From assembly GCF_001426745.1 (NCBI RefSeq), contig NZ_LMFI01000007.1, forward strand, positions 1 through 38,075: a DNA stretch of 38,075 bases, read 5' to 3'. The notes below the pieces were generated by a model. The model was not told where the DNA came from. It was given only the letters and a program-made list of their open reading frames with translations, and searched no databases. Position 1 is the stretch's first letter, and each line of letters opens with the position of its first letter. Positions 1 through 6,536 of the stretch are shown piece after piece. A program made the position numbers and the translations under genes. The DNA is from Nocardioides sp. Root140 (GTDB lineage Bacteria > Actinomycetota > Actinomycetes > Propionibacteriales > Nocardioidaceae).

Positions 1-98
1 GCTGGGCGAGGAGTTCGGGGTTGGTGTCCTGGGCGACGTCGAAGGGAAGGTTCTCGCCGGCGGTGTCGGCCCAGTCCCCCGCCGAGCCCTGTGGGTCG
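1..98. repeat. Terminal overlap, left copy (circular closure)
   Basis: Bases 1-98 are identical to bases 37978-38075 in direct orientation. Both copies lie inside the same parA reading frame, and joining them gives one uninterrupted ParA. This is what a circular molecule opened at an arbitrary point looks like, not a biological terminal repeat. Confidence 0.95.
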
Positions 99-211
99 AC
101 GTCGACGACCAGGACCTTCTGGCCCATGGCAGCGAATTTTGCGGCCACGTTCATGGTGACGGTGGTTTTGCCCACTCCGCCCTTTTGGTTGGCGATCGCG
201 ACGATCCTCAT
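1..211 (-). CDS. parA: ParA-family partition ATPase, N-terminal part (gene crosses the plasmid join)
   Basis: Start codon ATG at 211-209, minus strand. This part encodes the deviant Walker A motif KGGVGKTT (residues 10-17) and Walker A' VVDVDPQG (35-42), which define ParA/MinD-type ATPases that move plasmid DNA over the nucleoid. The reading frame runs off base 1. Because bases 1-98 equal 37978-38075, it continues in the segment ending at 37514 and gives a protein of about 224 residues. That is the short class without an N-terminal HTH, typical of type Ib partition loci in which the partner protein, not ParA, represses the operon. The repeat block immediately upstream (231-417) is the likely centromere/operator. 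Family call is secure; the segregation role is inferred from context. Confidence 0.95.
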   Translation of the reverse strand, partial: MRIVAIANQKGGVGKTTVTMNVAAKFAAMGQKVLVVDVDPQGSAGDWADTAGENLPFDVAQDTNPELLAQ

Positions 212-230
212 GCCGTGGTGCCTCTCTCTG

Positions 231-417
231 TGAGTTCCGGACTCTGTAAGTTCGGAACTTGGGTAGTCCGTGAGTGCGTGGGTCCGAAAGTACGGAAGTT
301 CGGCAGTCTGTTGGTGGAGGCGCGCCGACCCTGTCAGTTCGGAAGACTCGGAGTCCGTGACTGCGGCACTCTGTTACTCCGTGAGTCTGTTAGTTCCGGA
401 GTATCGGAGTCCGGAAG
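231..417. repeat. Centromere-like repeat block upstream of parA
   Basis: A non-coding stretch between parA and the ParB-like gene is full of short related words. CTGTAAGTTCGGAA (244-257), CTGTCAGTTCGGAA (331-344) and CTGTTAGTTCCGGA (387-400) are near-identical, and further AGTCCG/CGGACT-type words lie between them in both orientations. Spacing is irregular. The position directly before parA, the operon that also encodes a small DNA-binding partner, fits a parS centromere that doubles as the operon operator. GAGTCTGTTAGTT occurs here at 383-395 and again near 37083 at the far end of the par operon. No binding data, so function is inferred. Confidence 0.65.
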
Positions 418-517
418 GTTGGTAGTTTTGGCGGTAGGACGCGGACCTGGTGCTCGAGCTCGGGGAGGGCTCGATGCCCGATCCGAGCTCACTCGCTCGC
501 CAAGCTGGAGCCCGCAC

Positions 518-554
518 GGTGGGGCAACCCGGGGGAGTGCCGGGGCTGCCCACC
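518..554 (-). terminator. Hairpin terminator behind the ParB-like gene
   Basis: GGTGGGGCA (518-526) pairs with TGCCCACC (547-554) with one bulged G, and a GC-rich inner stem sits between. It begins 7 nt after the stop codon of the minus-strand gene at 561. It has no U-tract, which is common for actinobacterial terminators. Confidence 0.55.
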
Positions 555-560
555 GTTGGT

Positions 561-2078
561 TCAGGCGGTCTTCTTGCTGATCGCGAACTTCTCGACGTCG
601 CTGAGCGTGTATCCGGCGGCTTCGATGAAGCGGAGGTAGCGCCCTGCGGCGTTGGTGGTGCCGTCGTGTCGCCACGAGTCCTTGGTGAGGGTGGACTCGT
701 GTCCGGCGAGGACCTGCACGAGCACGATGACCAGTGCACGGTTCTCCGTGGCGCTCTTGGCGGGGGTGAGGTCGACGCTGCCCCAACCGGTCTTGTTGGT
801 ACCGAGCCAGTCGGCAGCGAGGGCATTGCCACCGGTCGCGGTGGCGGCGTGGGAGTCTCGGCTGAGTGCGGTGGCGAGGAACGCGGCGGTTCCCTTGGGA
901 GGGGTCTTGCGGCTGGTGAACTGCTGCAACCAGTCGCGGCGCACCGCTTCGGCTGCCTCCCATGCCTTGTTGTTCTCGACGACCAGCGCCCGCTTCTGCT
1001 TCTCCTGGGCGCGCTCCTCGTCGCTCATCGCGGCCACGGGAGTGGACTTCTTGCTCGGCCACCCTCCGTACTGGTCTTTGGCGATGTGACCGTTCTTGCG
1101 GGGGTCCTCGCACCCGTAGACAGGTGCGGGGCGGCTGACGCTCTGAGTGGTAGCCCGGATCTGGTCGCATGCGGCCTCGTAGGCGTCCCATTCCTCGTCC
1201 GTTGCGTCGGGTCCCGGCTCGACTACGTCCGCGACGACGGTGCCGTCTTTGTCGACGTTGACGTAGGCGCTGCCGACCCATCCGACGTGCCCGGGGCACT
1301 GCTGGTGCTCGGCGAGGGCGAACGTTTCGGTGGCGTCGTGGCTCGCCTTCATGCTGCCCAACTGTCGAGGCTTCTCGTTGTAACCCGGGGTGTCGATGAT
1401 GCGGACTCCCATGTCTTCGAGCATCGCCAGGGCCTTCGCCCTGAACGCTGCGGTTGCCCGGTCGAGGCGTGCACGCTTGGCGACGTGATCAAACTGGCCT
1501 TCGTGAGCCGCGATGATGAGTGCCTTGGCGGTCTCGGGGTCGTCCTCGAACTCGGCCACCGTGACGGCTTGGTCGAGGGTGAGTTCGTCGTACTTCTCGG
1601 TGGCCTTACGGGCCAACCCTGATCCGGCGACGGTGAGGGCAGCGTCGACGTCGGCGCGCTTGATCCTGGCCTTCTTGGTGATCTGGGCCGCGGTGAGACC
1701 GAACGCGGCCAGCTGTTCCACGACACTGACCTCATCGGCTGTGGTGAGCCCGGCACGGTGGGTGTTCTCGTCGCGCTGTGCGATCACCCGGAGCACTTCG
1801 GCTTCGTTGGCCTCGTCGTCGGTCCCGGTGACGTAGACCGGGACGGTGGTGGCCTGGGCCTCCACGGCGGCGAGGGTGCGGCGGTGGCCGTACCTGACGA
1901 GCAGGTCACCGGCCTCGGTTGTCACGGCCGTGATGGGCTCCAAGACTCCGACCTCCTTGACGGACTTGATGAGGTCGGGCGAGGGCTTGGCCTCGCGGAT
2001 GTTGCGCTGGAGCAGCAGTTCGGTCGGGGCGACGTGCACGATCGCCCCGGCCTCATAGGTGGTGCTGTTGGTCGTCAC
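561..2078 (-). CDS. ParB/KorB-like DNA-binding protein (505 aa)
   Basis: GTG start at 2078 with AGGAG seven bases upstream. The N-terminus resembles the ParB/Sulfiredoxin fold: a box around QRDENTHR (101-108), and RYGHRR (62-67) at the place of the ParB GERR phosphate-binding box. A helix-turn-helix candidate follows at about 115-150. The remaining ~350 residues are much longer than in classical ParB (about 300 aa in total), are charged, and match nothing I recognise. It may bind plasmid DNA and act in segregation, copy control or regulation. It lies next to parA but is separated from it by the repeat block and is not in the parA operon, which carries its own small partner. Family call is good, precise job unknown. 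Confidence 0.8.
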   Translation of the reverse strand: MTTNSTTYEAGAIVHVAPTELLLQRNIREAKPSPDLIKSVKEVGVLEPITAVTTEAGDLLVRYGHRRTLAAVEAQATTVPVYVTGTDDEANEAEVLRVIAQRDENTHRAGLTTADEVSVVEQLAAFGLTAAQITKKARIKRADVDAALTVAGSGLARKATEKYDELTLDQAVTVAEFEDDPETAKALIIAAHEGQFDHVAKRARLDRATAAFRAKALAMLEDMGVRIIDTPGYNEKPRQLGSMKASHDATETFALAEHQQCPGHVGWVGSAYVNVDKDGTVVADVVEPGPDATDEEWDAYEAACDQIRATTQSVSRPAPVYGCEDPRKNGHIAKDQYGGWPSKKSTPVAAMSDEERAQEKQKRALVVENNKAWEAAEAVRRDWLQQFTSRKTPPKGTAAFLATALSRDSHAATATGGNALAADWLGTNKTGWGSVDLTPAKSATENRALVIVLVQVLAGHESTLTKDSWRHDGTTNAAGRYLRFIEAAGYTLSDVEKFAISKKTA

Positions 2079-2334
2079 TGGGTGACTCCTGTCTGCACGC
2101 GGGGCAGGGTGGTGGCTTCTGCGTTGCCGACCGTTTTTCGCCCTCCCCGGGCGCTTTTAGATGTCGGGCCGCGATGGGACGCCGGAGTGCAACCCCCGGA
2201 ACCGGGGGAGTGGTGAGGAAATAAGCGAGCTTGCGAGCGCCGATCCGCTCGCCCGGCGCGCAGCGCGGGGGTTGCGTGGAGGTGGCCGCGGCCCAGAATC
2301 GTCAGCCCGGGGAGAGAGAACCGAATGTGACAGG
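2073..2334. other. Non-coding GC-rich gap between parB-like and rep genes; possible origin region
   Basis: No ORF here has credible protein character. It holds several palindromes: CCCCCGG-aa-CCGGGGG near 2195-2210, and CGCCC/GGGCG around 2139-2153 followed by CTTTT. It borders the replication gene, so it could contain part of oriV, but I see no regular iteron array or DnaA-box cluster. The role is undetermined. Confidence 0.3.
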
Positions 2335-2372
2335 GCCGCCGGAGGCGGCTCGGTTTGGGCCCGGAGGGCCCA
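2335..2372 (-). terminator. Tandem triloop hairpins after the replication gene
   Basis: Two perfect hairpins with three-base loops lie just after the stop codon of the minus-strand gene at 2386. One is at 2356-2372 (TGGGCCC stem, 7 bp) and the other at 2335-2349 (GCCGCC stem, 6 bp). In the direction of transcription both have a TCC loop. No U-tract follows. Tandem GC hairpins at this position most likely stop transcription before the ParB-like gene. Confidence 0.5.
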
Positions 2373-2385
2373 GCGTTTGCAGTTT

Positions 2386-4218
2386 CTAGGCGGTTCGCTG
2401 CTCGATGACGTGACCGCCGAGGATCCGCTCAAGGATCTCGAGGGCGGATTCGTCATCGTCGTCCGGTGGTGGTTCGGGGATCCATCCGAGTTCTGGTGGG
2501 GGAGTGGCCGGCGACGACTCGTCGCGGACGAGGCTGAGCGGGGCGCGGCGGTTGAGCCAGGCCCACCACGCGCGGCGTTCCTCGCGGTAGCGGGCGATCT
2601 GCGCACGGATCTCCTCGACGATGCCCCATGCTTCGGCGAGCTGCGTGAGGGACGCGTCACCGAGGACCCACCCGGCCGGGGTGCGGGTGGCCAGGCCGTG
2701 GGTGGAGAGGACCTGGAGGGCTTCGTAGGTGGCGGTGACCCCGAGGCGGGCGGACGCAGCGATGTCGCGGCCGCCGCGTGCGGTCTCGGCTTGTTCGAGG
2801 GCTGCGTAGACGAAGGCTGCGGAAAGCCCGAGTTCTCGGAAGACGGGCCGGACCGCATGGATCCGGCCGCGTCGCCACGGTTTCGCCGCACACGCCGGCT
2901 GGAGCAGGGGAGGGATGGTGAGCTGGTAGACGTTGGCGCGGGTGCCGGCGGCCGGCTCGACCAGGTCGATGAGTGCTCGGTCGGCCGGTTCTGCCAGGAG
3001 TTGCTTGAGTGCCCTACCGACAGTGCGCTGGTCGACACCGAGGGCGATCGCTAGTGACCTGTTGCCGTGCTCCACCGTGAGGGAGTCAGTGAGGACCGCA
3101 GCTTCAGCCAGGGCATAGAGGGTCGCCCGGAGAGCGAGGTCCGTTCCGGGTGCCAGGAGGAGATCGACAGCGGTCAACCATTCGCGAACCTGCTGATTCA
3201 CGGTGCCCGGTGCCTGCCCCCGCTGTGACTTAAGCGCGCTTGTGGGGCGTACGCGAACAGATTCCTTCCGGGGTTGCTCACGCCGTTGTCTTTCGTGGCG
3301 GAGTGCGTTGTTCCAGTCCCGGAGCACAGACCTGCGGCGCTGGGTGGGTGCGTAGCGGGCGTAGAGAGACGCCAGGCCGGACCAGGTGCCGTCCTCGAGG
3401 CGGCGTACGACGTCGACGAGTGCCCATCCCGACGCGACGCAGGCCCACAGGACGGCTTGGCGGGCCTCTGAGGGCGTCGCGTAGCGGTCCTGCCAGCCGT
3501 CGCCTGTGCGGGCGATGTGCTGGAAGTCCTGGTCGGGCTCGTTGTAGCCGCGCAGCGGCGTGAGGCGGTCCGGCAGGGCGTCGGCGTCCTGGTCGACGTG
3601 AGGTGCGGGCGCTGGCGGGAGGAGATCTCCTAGGGCTGCGAGAGCCCGGGGCGTGGTGGGGCGGGCGAAGGTCGCCACGGCGGCCTCTAGAGGCTGGTCG
3701 AGCAGTTGGTGGCCGCCAGAGCGGTGCCAGGCACCGGGGGGCCGTACACAGCCGCTGGCGATGCTGGCCAGCGGCAGCGGGTCAAGGGTGGGGTGCAGGA
3801 GCGCGAGGCGGCTCACGAGGGCGCGCGCGTCCGCCAGGGGGAGCGGTTCAGCGAGCGGCACGTAGACGTGACGGCCGAGGCTGGGGGAGGAGTCGGAGAA
3901 CCAGACGGCGCCGGAGCGGCTGAGAAGCCCGCTGAGAGAACGAAAATCGCGTTCCACGGCATCGTGGCCACCTGATGAGGTGTCGAGGTCGAGGACAAGG
4001 CACGGCGCGCAGCCGTTGTCGTCGTAGAGGAGCACGGCGGCCGGCTGTGAGGGCAACTGCGCCGTGATGCGGCGCTCACCACGGCGCGGGTAGTTGCGTC
4101 CACCGTCGGGGGAGAGACGGACACGGCCGCGAGCAGCGAGACGCGGGGCAAGAGCCGCCCACTGGGTGGCGGCATCCTCGAGCTGCGCCCGTGAACCCGA
4201 GAGTGGCGCGGTCGTCAT
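2386..4218 (-). CDS. AEP primase-like plasmid replication protein with winged-helix region
   Basis: The start is taken as ATG 4218 because it overlaps the WhiB stop codon (ATGA), indicating translational coupling; a longer in-frame reading would overlap the WhiB gene. This gives 610 aa. The N-terminal third has the hallmarks of an archaeo-eukaryotic-type primase/polymerase: metal-binding LDLD (D77, D79) and a GRHVYVPL strand carrying H117. The C-terminal half has helix-turn-helix character (for example RSLAIALGVDQRTVGRALKQ), and the tail is acidic and proline-rich. Such primase-HTH proteins occur as replication initiators of actinobacterial plasmids. No other replication gene is present, so this is the best candidate initiator. 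Tandem hairpins follow the stop codon. Confidence 0.7.
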   Translation of the reverse strand: MTTAPLSGSRAQLEDAATQWAALAPRLAARGRVRLSPDGGRNYPRRGERRITAQLPSQPAAVLLYDDNGCAPCLVLDLDTSSGGHDAVERDFRSLSGLLSRSGAVWFSDSSPSLGRHVYVPLAEPLPLADARALVSRLALLHPTLDPLPLASIASGCVRPPGAWHRSGGHQLLDQPLEAAVATFARPTTPRALAALGDLLPPAPAPHVDQDADALPDRLTPLRGYNEPDQDFQHIARTGDGWQDRYATPSEARQAVLWACVASGWALVDVVRRLEDGTWSGLASLYARYAPTQRRRSVLRDWNNALRHERQRREQPRKESVRVRPTSALKSQRGQAPGTVNQQVREWLTAVDLLLAPGTDLALRATLYALAEAAVLTDSLTVEHGNRSLAIALGVDQRTVGRALKQLLAEPADRALIDLVEPAAGTRANVYQLTIPPLLQPACAAKPWRRGRIHAVRPVFRELGLSAAFVYAALEQAETARGGRDIAASARLGVTATYEALQVLSTHGLATRTPAGWVLGDASLTQLAEAWGIVEEIRAQIARYREERRAWWAWLNRRAPLSLVRDESSPATPPPELGWIPEPPPDDDDESALEILERILGGHVIEQRTA

Positions 4219-4520
4219 GCCACGGCCTGCCTGAGCTCGATGTGCTCCGGAGCGTGGCCGGGTTCGAACCAGACGCCGGCCCAGCAACCGGTCGCGCCCC
4301 ACAGGTCACGGTGGGCGGCGCGGGCACGGTGCAGCTCGAACGCACGGACCAGGCACGGTCCAGACAGGGGGCACTCCTGGCACCTCTTGGCCGCCTCGAC
4401 GACGCGGTCCCGGTCGGTGAAAAGGTCCGGCTCCGCAGCGCAGCGTGGCCTTCCGGGGTGCGCACGACTCGCCGGAAGGTATTTCTGAAAAGGCCGTGAA
4501 AGTGTTACCTTGGGCAGCAC
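4215..4520 (-). CDS. WhiB-like iron-sulfur transcriptional regulator
   Basis: GTG start at 4520 behind a strong AGGAGGAGAGG ribosome-binding region. The 101-aa protein has the four WhiB cysteines, C27, C47, C50 and C56 (C-x19-C-x2-C-x5-C), which hold a [4Fe-4S] cluster. The turn before the C-terminal basic tail is GATGCWAGVW, equivalent to the family's G[VI]WGG turn. An extra cysteine (C79) sits in that turn. WhiB proteins bind the principal sigma factor and are redox- or NO-responsive. Here the stop overlaps the replication-gene start by four bases, so the two are co-translated, which suggests the regulator controls replication or copy number. Family assignment is firm; target genes are inferred. 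Confidence 0.9.
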   Translation of the reverse strand: MLPKVTLSRPFQKYLPASRAHPGRPRCAAEPDLFTDRDRVVEAAKRCQECPLSGPCLVRAFELHRARAAHRDLWGATGCWAGVWFEPGHAPEHIELRQAVA

Positions 4521-4600
4521 AAAGCCACCTCTCCTCCTTCGATCTGGGAGTGGTTCAGATAGGGAAACCGAGCCGCTAACTCAGGTTTCTGACTTCGACT

Positions 4601-4626
4601 AAGGCTCCCGCGCCAACGGGGGCCTT
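4601..4626. terminator. Bidirectional-looking hairpin terminator
   Basis: A 10-bp stem (AAGGCTCCCG paired with CGGGGGCCTT, one G-U wobble on the plus-strand RNA, one mismatch on the minus) has a six-base loop. It lies 31 bp downstream of the minus-strand stop at 4658 and 80 bp upstream of the WhiB start, so it separates the two minus-strand transcription units. Confidence 0.6.
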
Positions 4627-4657
4627 TGTCACGTTCGGGGCCCTGCCCCGACTGGGG

Positions 4658-4876
4658 TCACCCGGTCATCTTGAAGAGCTCCGTCTGATTCCGGTCCTTG
4701 GGGATGCGACCGGGGTTCCGATTCGTGGCGTCAGCGTTCCCGAGTAGACGCCGCTCCATGAGCACCTGGAGGCTGATGCCCTCCATGGCAGCTTCCTCTA
4801 CGAGGAGCGCCTTCTGTTCTTCGCTCATCCGCACCAGCACGGCCGCGCGGCGGTCCTTTGCTCTGGGCTCTGACAT
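4658..4876 (-). CDS. Small RHH/CopG-like protein
   Basis: ATG 4876 is preferred over the in-frame ATG at 4885, because GGAAGG ends only at the latter but is 9 bases before the former. The 72-aa product has a short basic N-terminus, a strand-like VLVRMS segment and two helices (EEQKALLVEEAAMEG, SLQVLMERRLL), as in ribbon-helix-helix DNA-binding proteins. The C-terminal tail is polar. It could be a copy-number repressor or an antitoxin, but no toxin partner is adjacent. An imperfect palindrome GGATACCGGTTACC just upstream (about 4905-4918) could be its operator. Function is uncertain. Confidence 0.6.
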   Translation of the reverse strand: MSEPRAKDRRAAVLVRMSEEQKALLVEEAAMEGISLQVLMERRLLGNADATNRNPGRIPKDRNQTELFKMTG

Positions 4877-4977
4877 GACGGTCATCCTTCCAGCGAACTG
4901 AAATGGATACCGGTTACCTGTGCGGCGTGTCGCAAGTTTCCGTGCTTAATGCGGAACACGATCAAAGCGGACGCAAC

Positions 4978-5253
4978 TCATTCGCCCAGGCTGTAGCGAA
5001 GGAGTGCGTCTGCAAGCTCGCGGACCCGCTGCTTGTCCACGGCGTACTTGCCGCCTCGCCGTCCGCTGCCCTTCTCTTGCTCGACGACGACGCCGGCATC
5101 GATGAGCAGTCTCGTGTTTGACGAGACGAGCTGTGTCGTCAGATCGAGCGCCGCCGCAGCTTCAGTCTGTGACCCGGGGTTCTGCCCGTAGTACCTGATG
5201 AGGCCGACCAGGACCTCGCTCGCAAAGACGCGAGTCGCGATCGTGACGCTCAT
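4978..5253 (-). CDS. ArsR-like winged-helix regulator divergent from the tra operon
   Basis: A 91-aa protein starting at ATG 5253. This start overlaps the stop codon of a 31-codon upstream ORF (ATGA) that has a good ribosome-binding site; an alternative GTG at 5289 has none. The sequence looks like a winged helix: VGLIRYYGQNPGSQTEAAAA / LTTQLVSSNTRLLIDAGVV as helices, then a basic wing (KGSGRRGGKYAV) and a final helix. It is transcribed divergently from the conjugation operon across a dyad at 5370-5387, so it is a likely repressor of transfer and of itself. The DNA-binding call is fairly good; the target is inferred from position. Confidence 0.65.
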   Translation of the reverse strand: MSVTIATRVFASEVLVGLIRYYGQNPGSQTEAAAALDLTTQLVSSNTRLLIDAGVVVEQEKGSGRRGGKYAVDKQRVRELADALLRYSLGE

Positions 5254-5345
5254 CGGCGGCACCGGGTCGGGTCGGATGATGCGGGGCACGGGCTCATTGT
5301 GCCCGTGCAGAGACTCAGGCGGATGGCGGTGGTCGAGGTTGACAT
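5250..5345 (-). CDS. 31-codon leader ORF coupled to the ArsR-like gene
   Basis: ATG at 5345 is preceded by AAAGGA with 7-base spacing, the best ribosome-binding site in this region. The ORF encodes 31 residues rich in Ser, Thr and Cys and ends with TGA overlapping the ATG of the regulator gene. It resembles no known family. The layout suggests that its translation delivers ribosomes to the regulator start, or that it acts as a leader peptide. Real translation is inferred only from signal quality. Confidence 0.5.
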   Translation of the reverse strand: MSTSTTAIRLSLCTGTMSPCPASSDPTRCRR

Positions 5346-5369
5346 GTTCAATTCCTTTCGTTCCCGGCT

Positions 5370-5387
5370 TAACACGATACTATGTTA
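5370..5387. promoter_or_regulatory. Divergent promoter/operator between regulator and tra operon
   Basis: A dyad TAACA-N8-TGTTA covers TACTAT (5379-5384), a -10-like box on the plus strand, and its near mirror TAGTAT on the minus strand. No strong -35 is seen on either side. A repressor bound to the dyad would block both promoters. It is the most AT-rich spot in the neighbourhood. Confidence 0.5.
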
Positions 5388-5389
5388 CG

Positions 5390-5536
5390 GTGACTGCACG
5401 CCGAATCGGGCACCCCCGTTGTGCCTGTCGGCCTCGCAAGGTAGAAACGGGCGGAGCGCTCGGCCACCGCGTTTAGGCCAGGGGCTTTCCGTCCAACCTC
5501 GGTAGCAGGACGGATTCTCGGGAAGAAGGTTTGACA
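5390..5536 (+). other. Long untranslated leader of the tra operon
   Basis: About 145 bp lie between the proposed -10 box and the first tra start. It contains a GGCAC-cccgtt-GTGCC hairpin near 5410-5426 and a CCGTCC/GGACGG hairpin at about 5489-5513, directly before the ribosome-binding site. I recognise no known riboswitch class. The length and hairpins leave room for post-initiation control. Confidence 0.35.
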
Positions 5537-6508
5537 ATGGGGGAGCGGAGCTCCGTACCGCCGCATCCGGTGGTACGGCTGGACATCGGCATCGACCGTG
5601 TCCGCGTCAACGGGGAAGTTGTGCACTCCCCGGCCGCCGAAGGTGCCCTTGATGGGGACGCGCTTCGTCAGCTCGGAGTCCGAGCTGCGGCACGCGATGT
5701 CGCGGCTGTGCTGGGTCGTCCGGTCCGCGCCGTGGCGCGTGATGAGTACGGCGAGACGGCCCTGATCATTCACCCGGACGGCTCGGCTGAGCCGGTTCCC
5801 GAGCCCGGCCCGTCAGTCATGTCCCGGGCCGCGTCCTGGGCCGCTGCCGTCGTTCTCTTCGTGCCCAGTCGCTTCCGGTTCCTCTGGTCTTCTTTCCCGA
5901 CGGGTCTGCGTTCGGGTCGGGTCGCTGGCGTGCTGGGCGTGGCCCTGGTGGCCACGCTCCTGATCGCCGGAGGCTGGATGATGGTCAGCGCCCCGTCCGG
6001 CTCACAGACGGCAGGCAAGTCCTCCAGTTCCCCAGACGTCGAGACGACCCCGCAGGCAGTTCGGATCGCACACCGTCTGCGGATCGAGCCGCTCCCGGTG
6101 AGGATGCACGTGAGCCCACGAGGGGGGCACGAACGTCTGACCCTGCGCGTGGAGACATCGCGTCCTGCCACGGTGCGCGTGGTCTTGCGGGCCGGGACGA
6201 GGTTCCGGCGCGTGCTGTTGGTCAGCGTGCGCGGCCACCGCCTGGTCTCCGTGACCGGCGTTCCTGCCGGTCTCGTGAGGTACCGGGCCAGTTCCTCTGA
6301 GGCCTCCCGCGACGTGGCGGGCTCGGTGCGTGTCCTGCAGGTTCCCGCTGTGGTGCGTCCGCCCGTTCCGGTGGCCGTGGAGCCGGAGCCGTCGACCACC
6401 TCGACGCCGCCGGCACCGAAGCCGAAGTCAGCACCGAAAAAAACACCGACGCCCACGCCGGTGGACCCGTCGGAGCCCAAGGGTCCGATCGACCCGGATG
6501 ACGCCTGA
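5537..6508 (+). CDS. Tra-operon membrane protein with proline-rich tail
   Basis: ATG 5537 is chosen because GGAAGAAGG ends 7 bases upstream; a TTG at 5531 is too close. The product is about 323 aa. Residues 1-90 are probably cytoplasmic. A strong membrane helix follows (GVLGVALVATLLIAGGWMMV, roughly 128-150), perhaps with a weaker one before it. The extracytoplasmic part then has a beta-rich segment and ends in a Pro/Lys/Thr-rich tail. Such a single-pass topology fits a structural part of a Gram-positive type IV secretion channel, but I do not recognise a family. First gene of the long plus-strand conjugation operon. Confidence 0.7.
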   Translation: MGERSSVPPHPVVRLDIGIDRVRVNGEVVHSPAAEGALDGDALRQLGVRAAARDVAAVLGRPVRAVARDEYGETALIIHPDGSAEPVPEPGPSVMSRAASWAAAVVLFVPSRFRFLWSSFPTGLRSGRVAGVLGVALVATLLIAGGWMMVSAPSGSQTAGKSSSSPDVETTPQAVRIAHRLRIEPLPVRMHVSPRGGHERLTLRVETSRPATVRVVLRAGTRFRRVLLVSVRGHRLVSVTGVPAGLVRYRASSSEASRDVAGSVRVLQVPAVVRPPVPVAVEPEPSTTSTPPAPKPKSAPKKTPTPTPVDPSEPKGPIDPDDA

Positions 6509-6536
6509 TGCACGACCGTGAAGGGGGAAGCTGAAC

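Noticed and set aside
2139..2158. Plus-strand terminator CGCCC/GGGCG followed by CTTTT.
   Set aside because: Only five base pairs and no plus-strand gene upstream; not listed as a terminator.
4658..4876. Toxin-antitoxin pair with the RHH-like protein as antitoxin.
   Set aside because: No small toxin-like gene overlaps or follows it; neighbours are a terminator and the ArsR-like gene.
5390..5536. c-di-AMP or other known riboswitch before the tra operon.
   Set aside because: Could not match the conserved core of any class I know; kept only as an unclassified leader.
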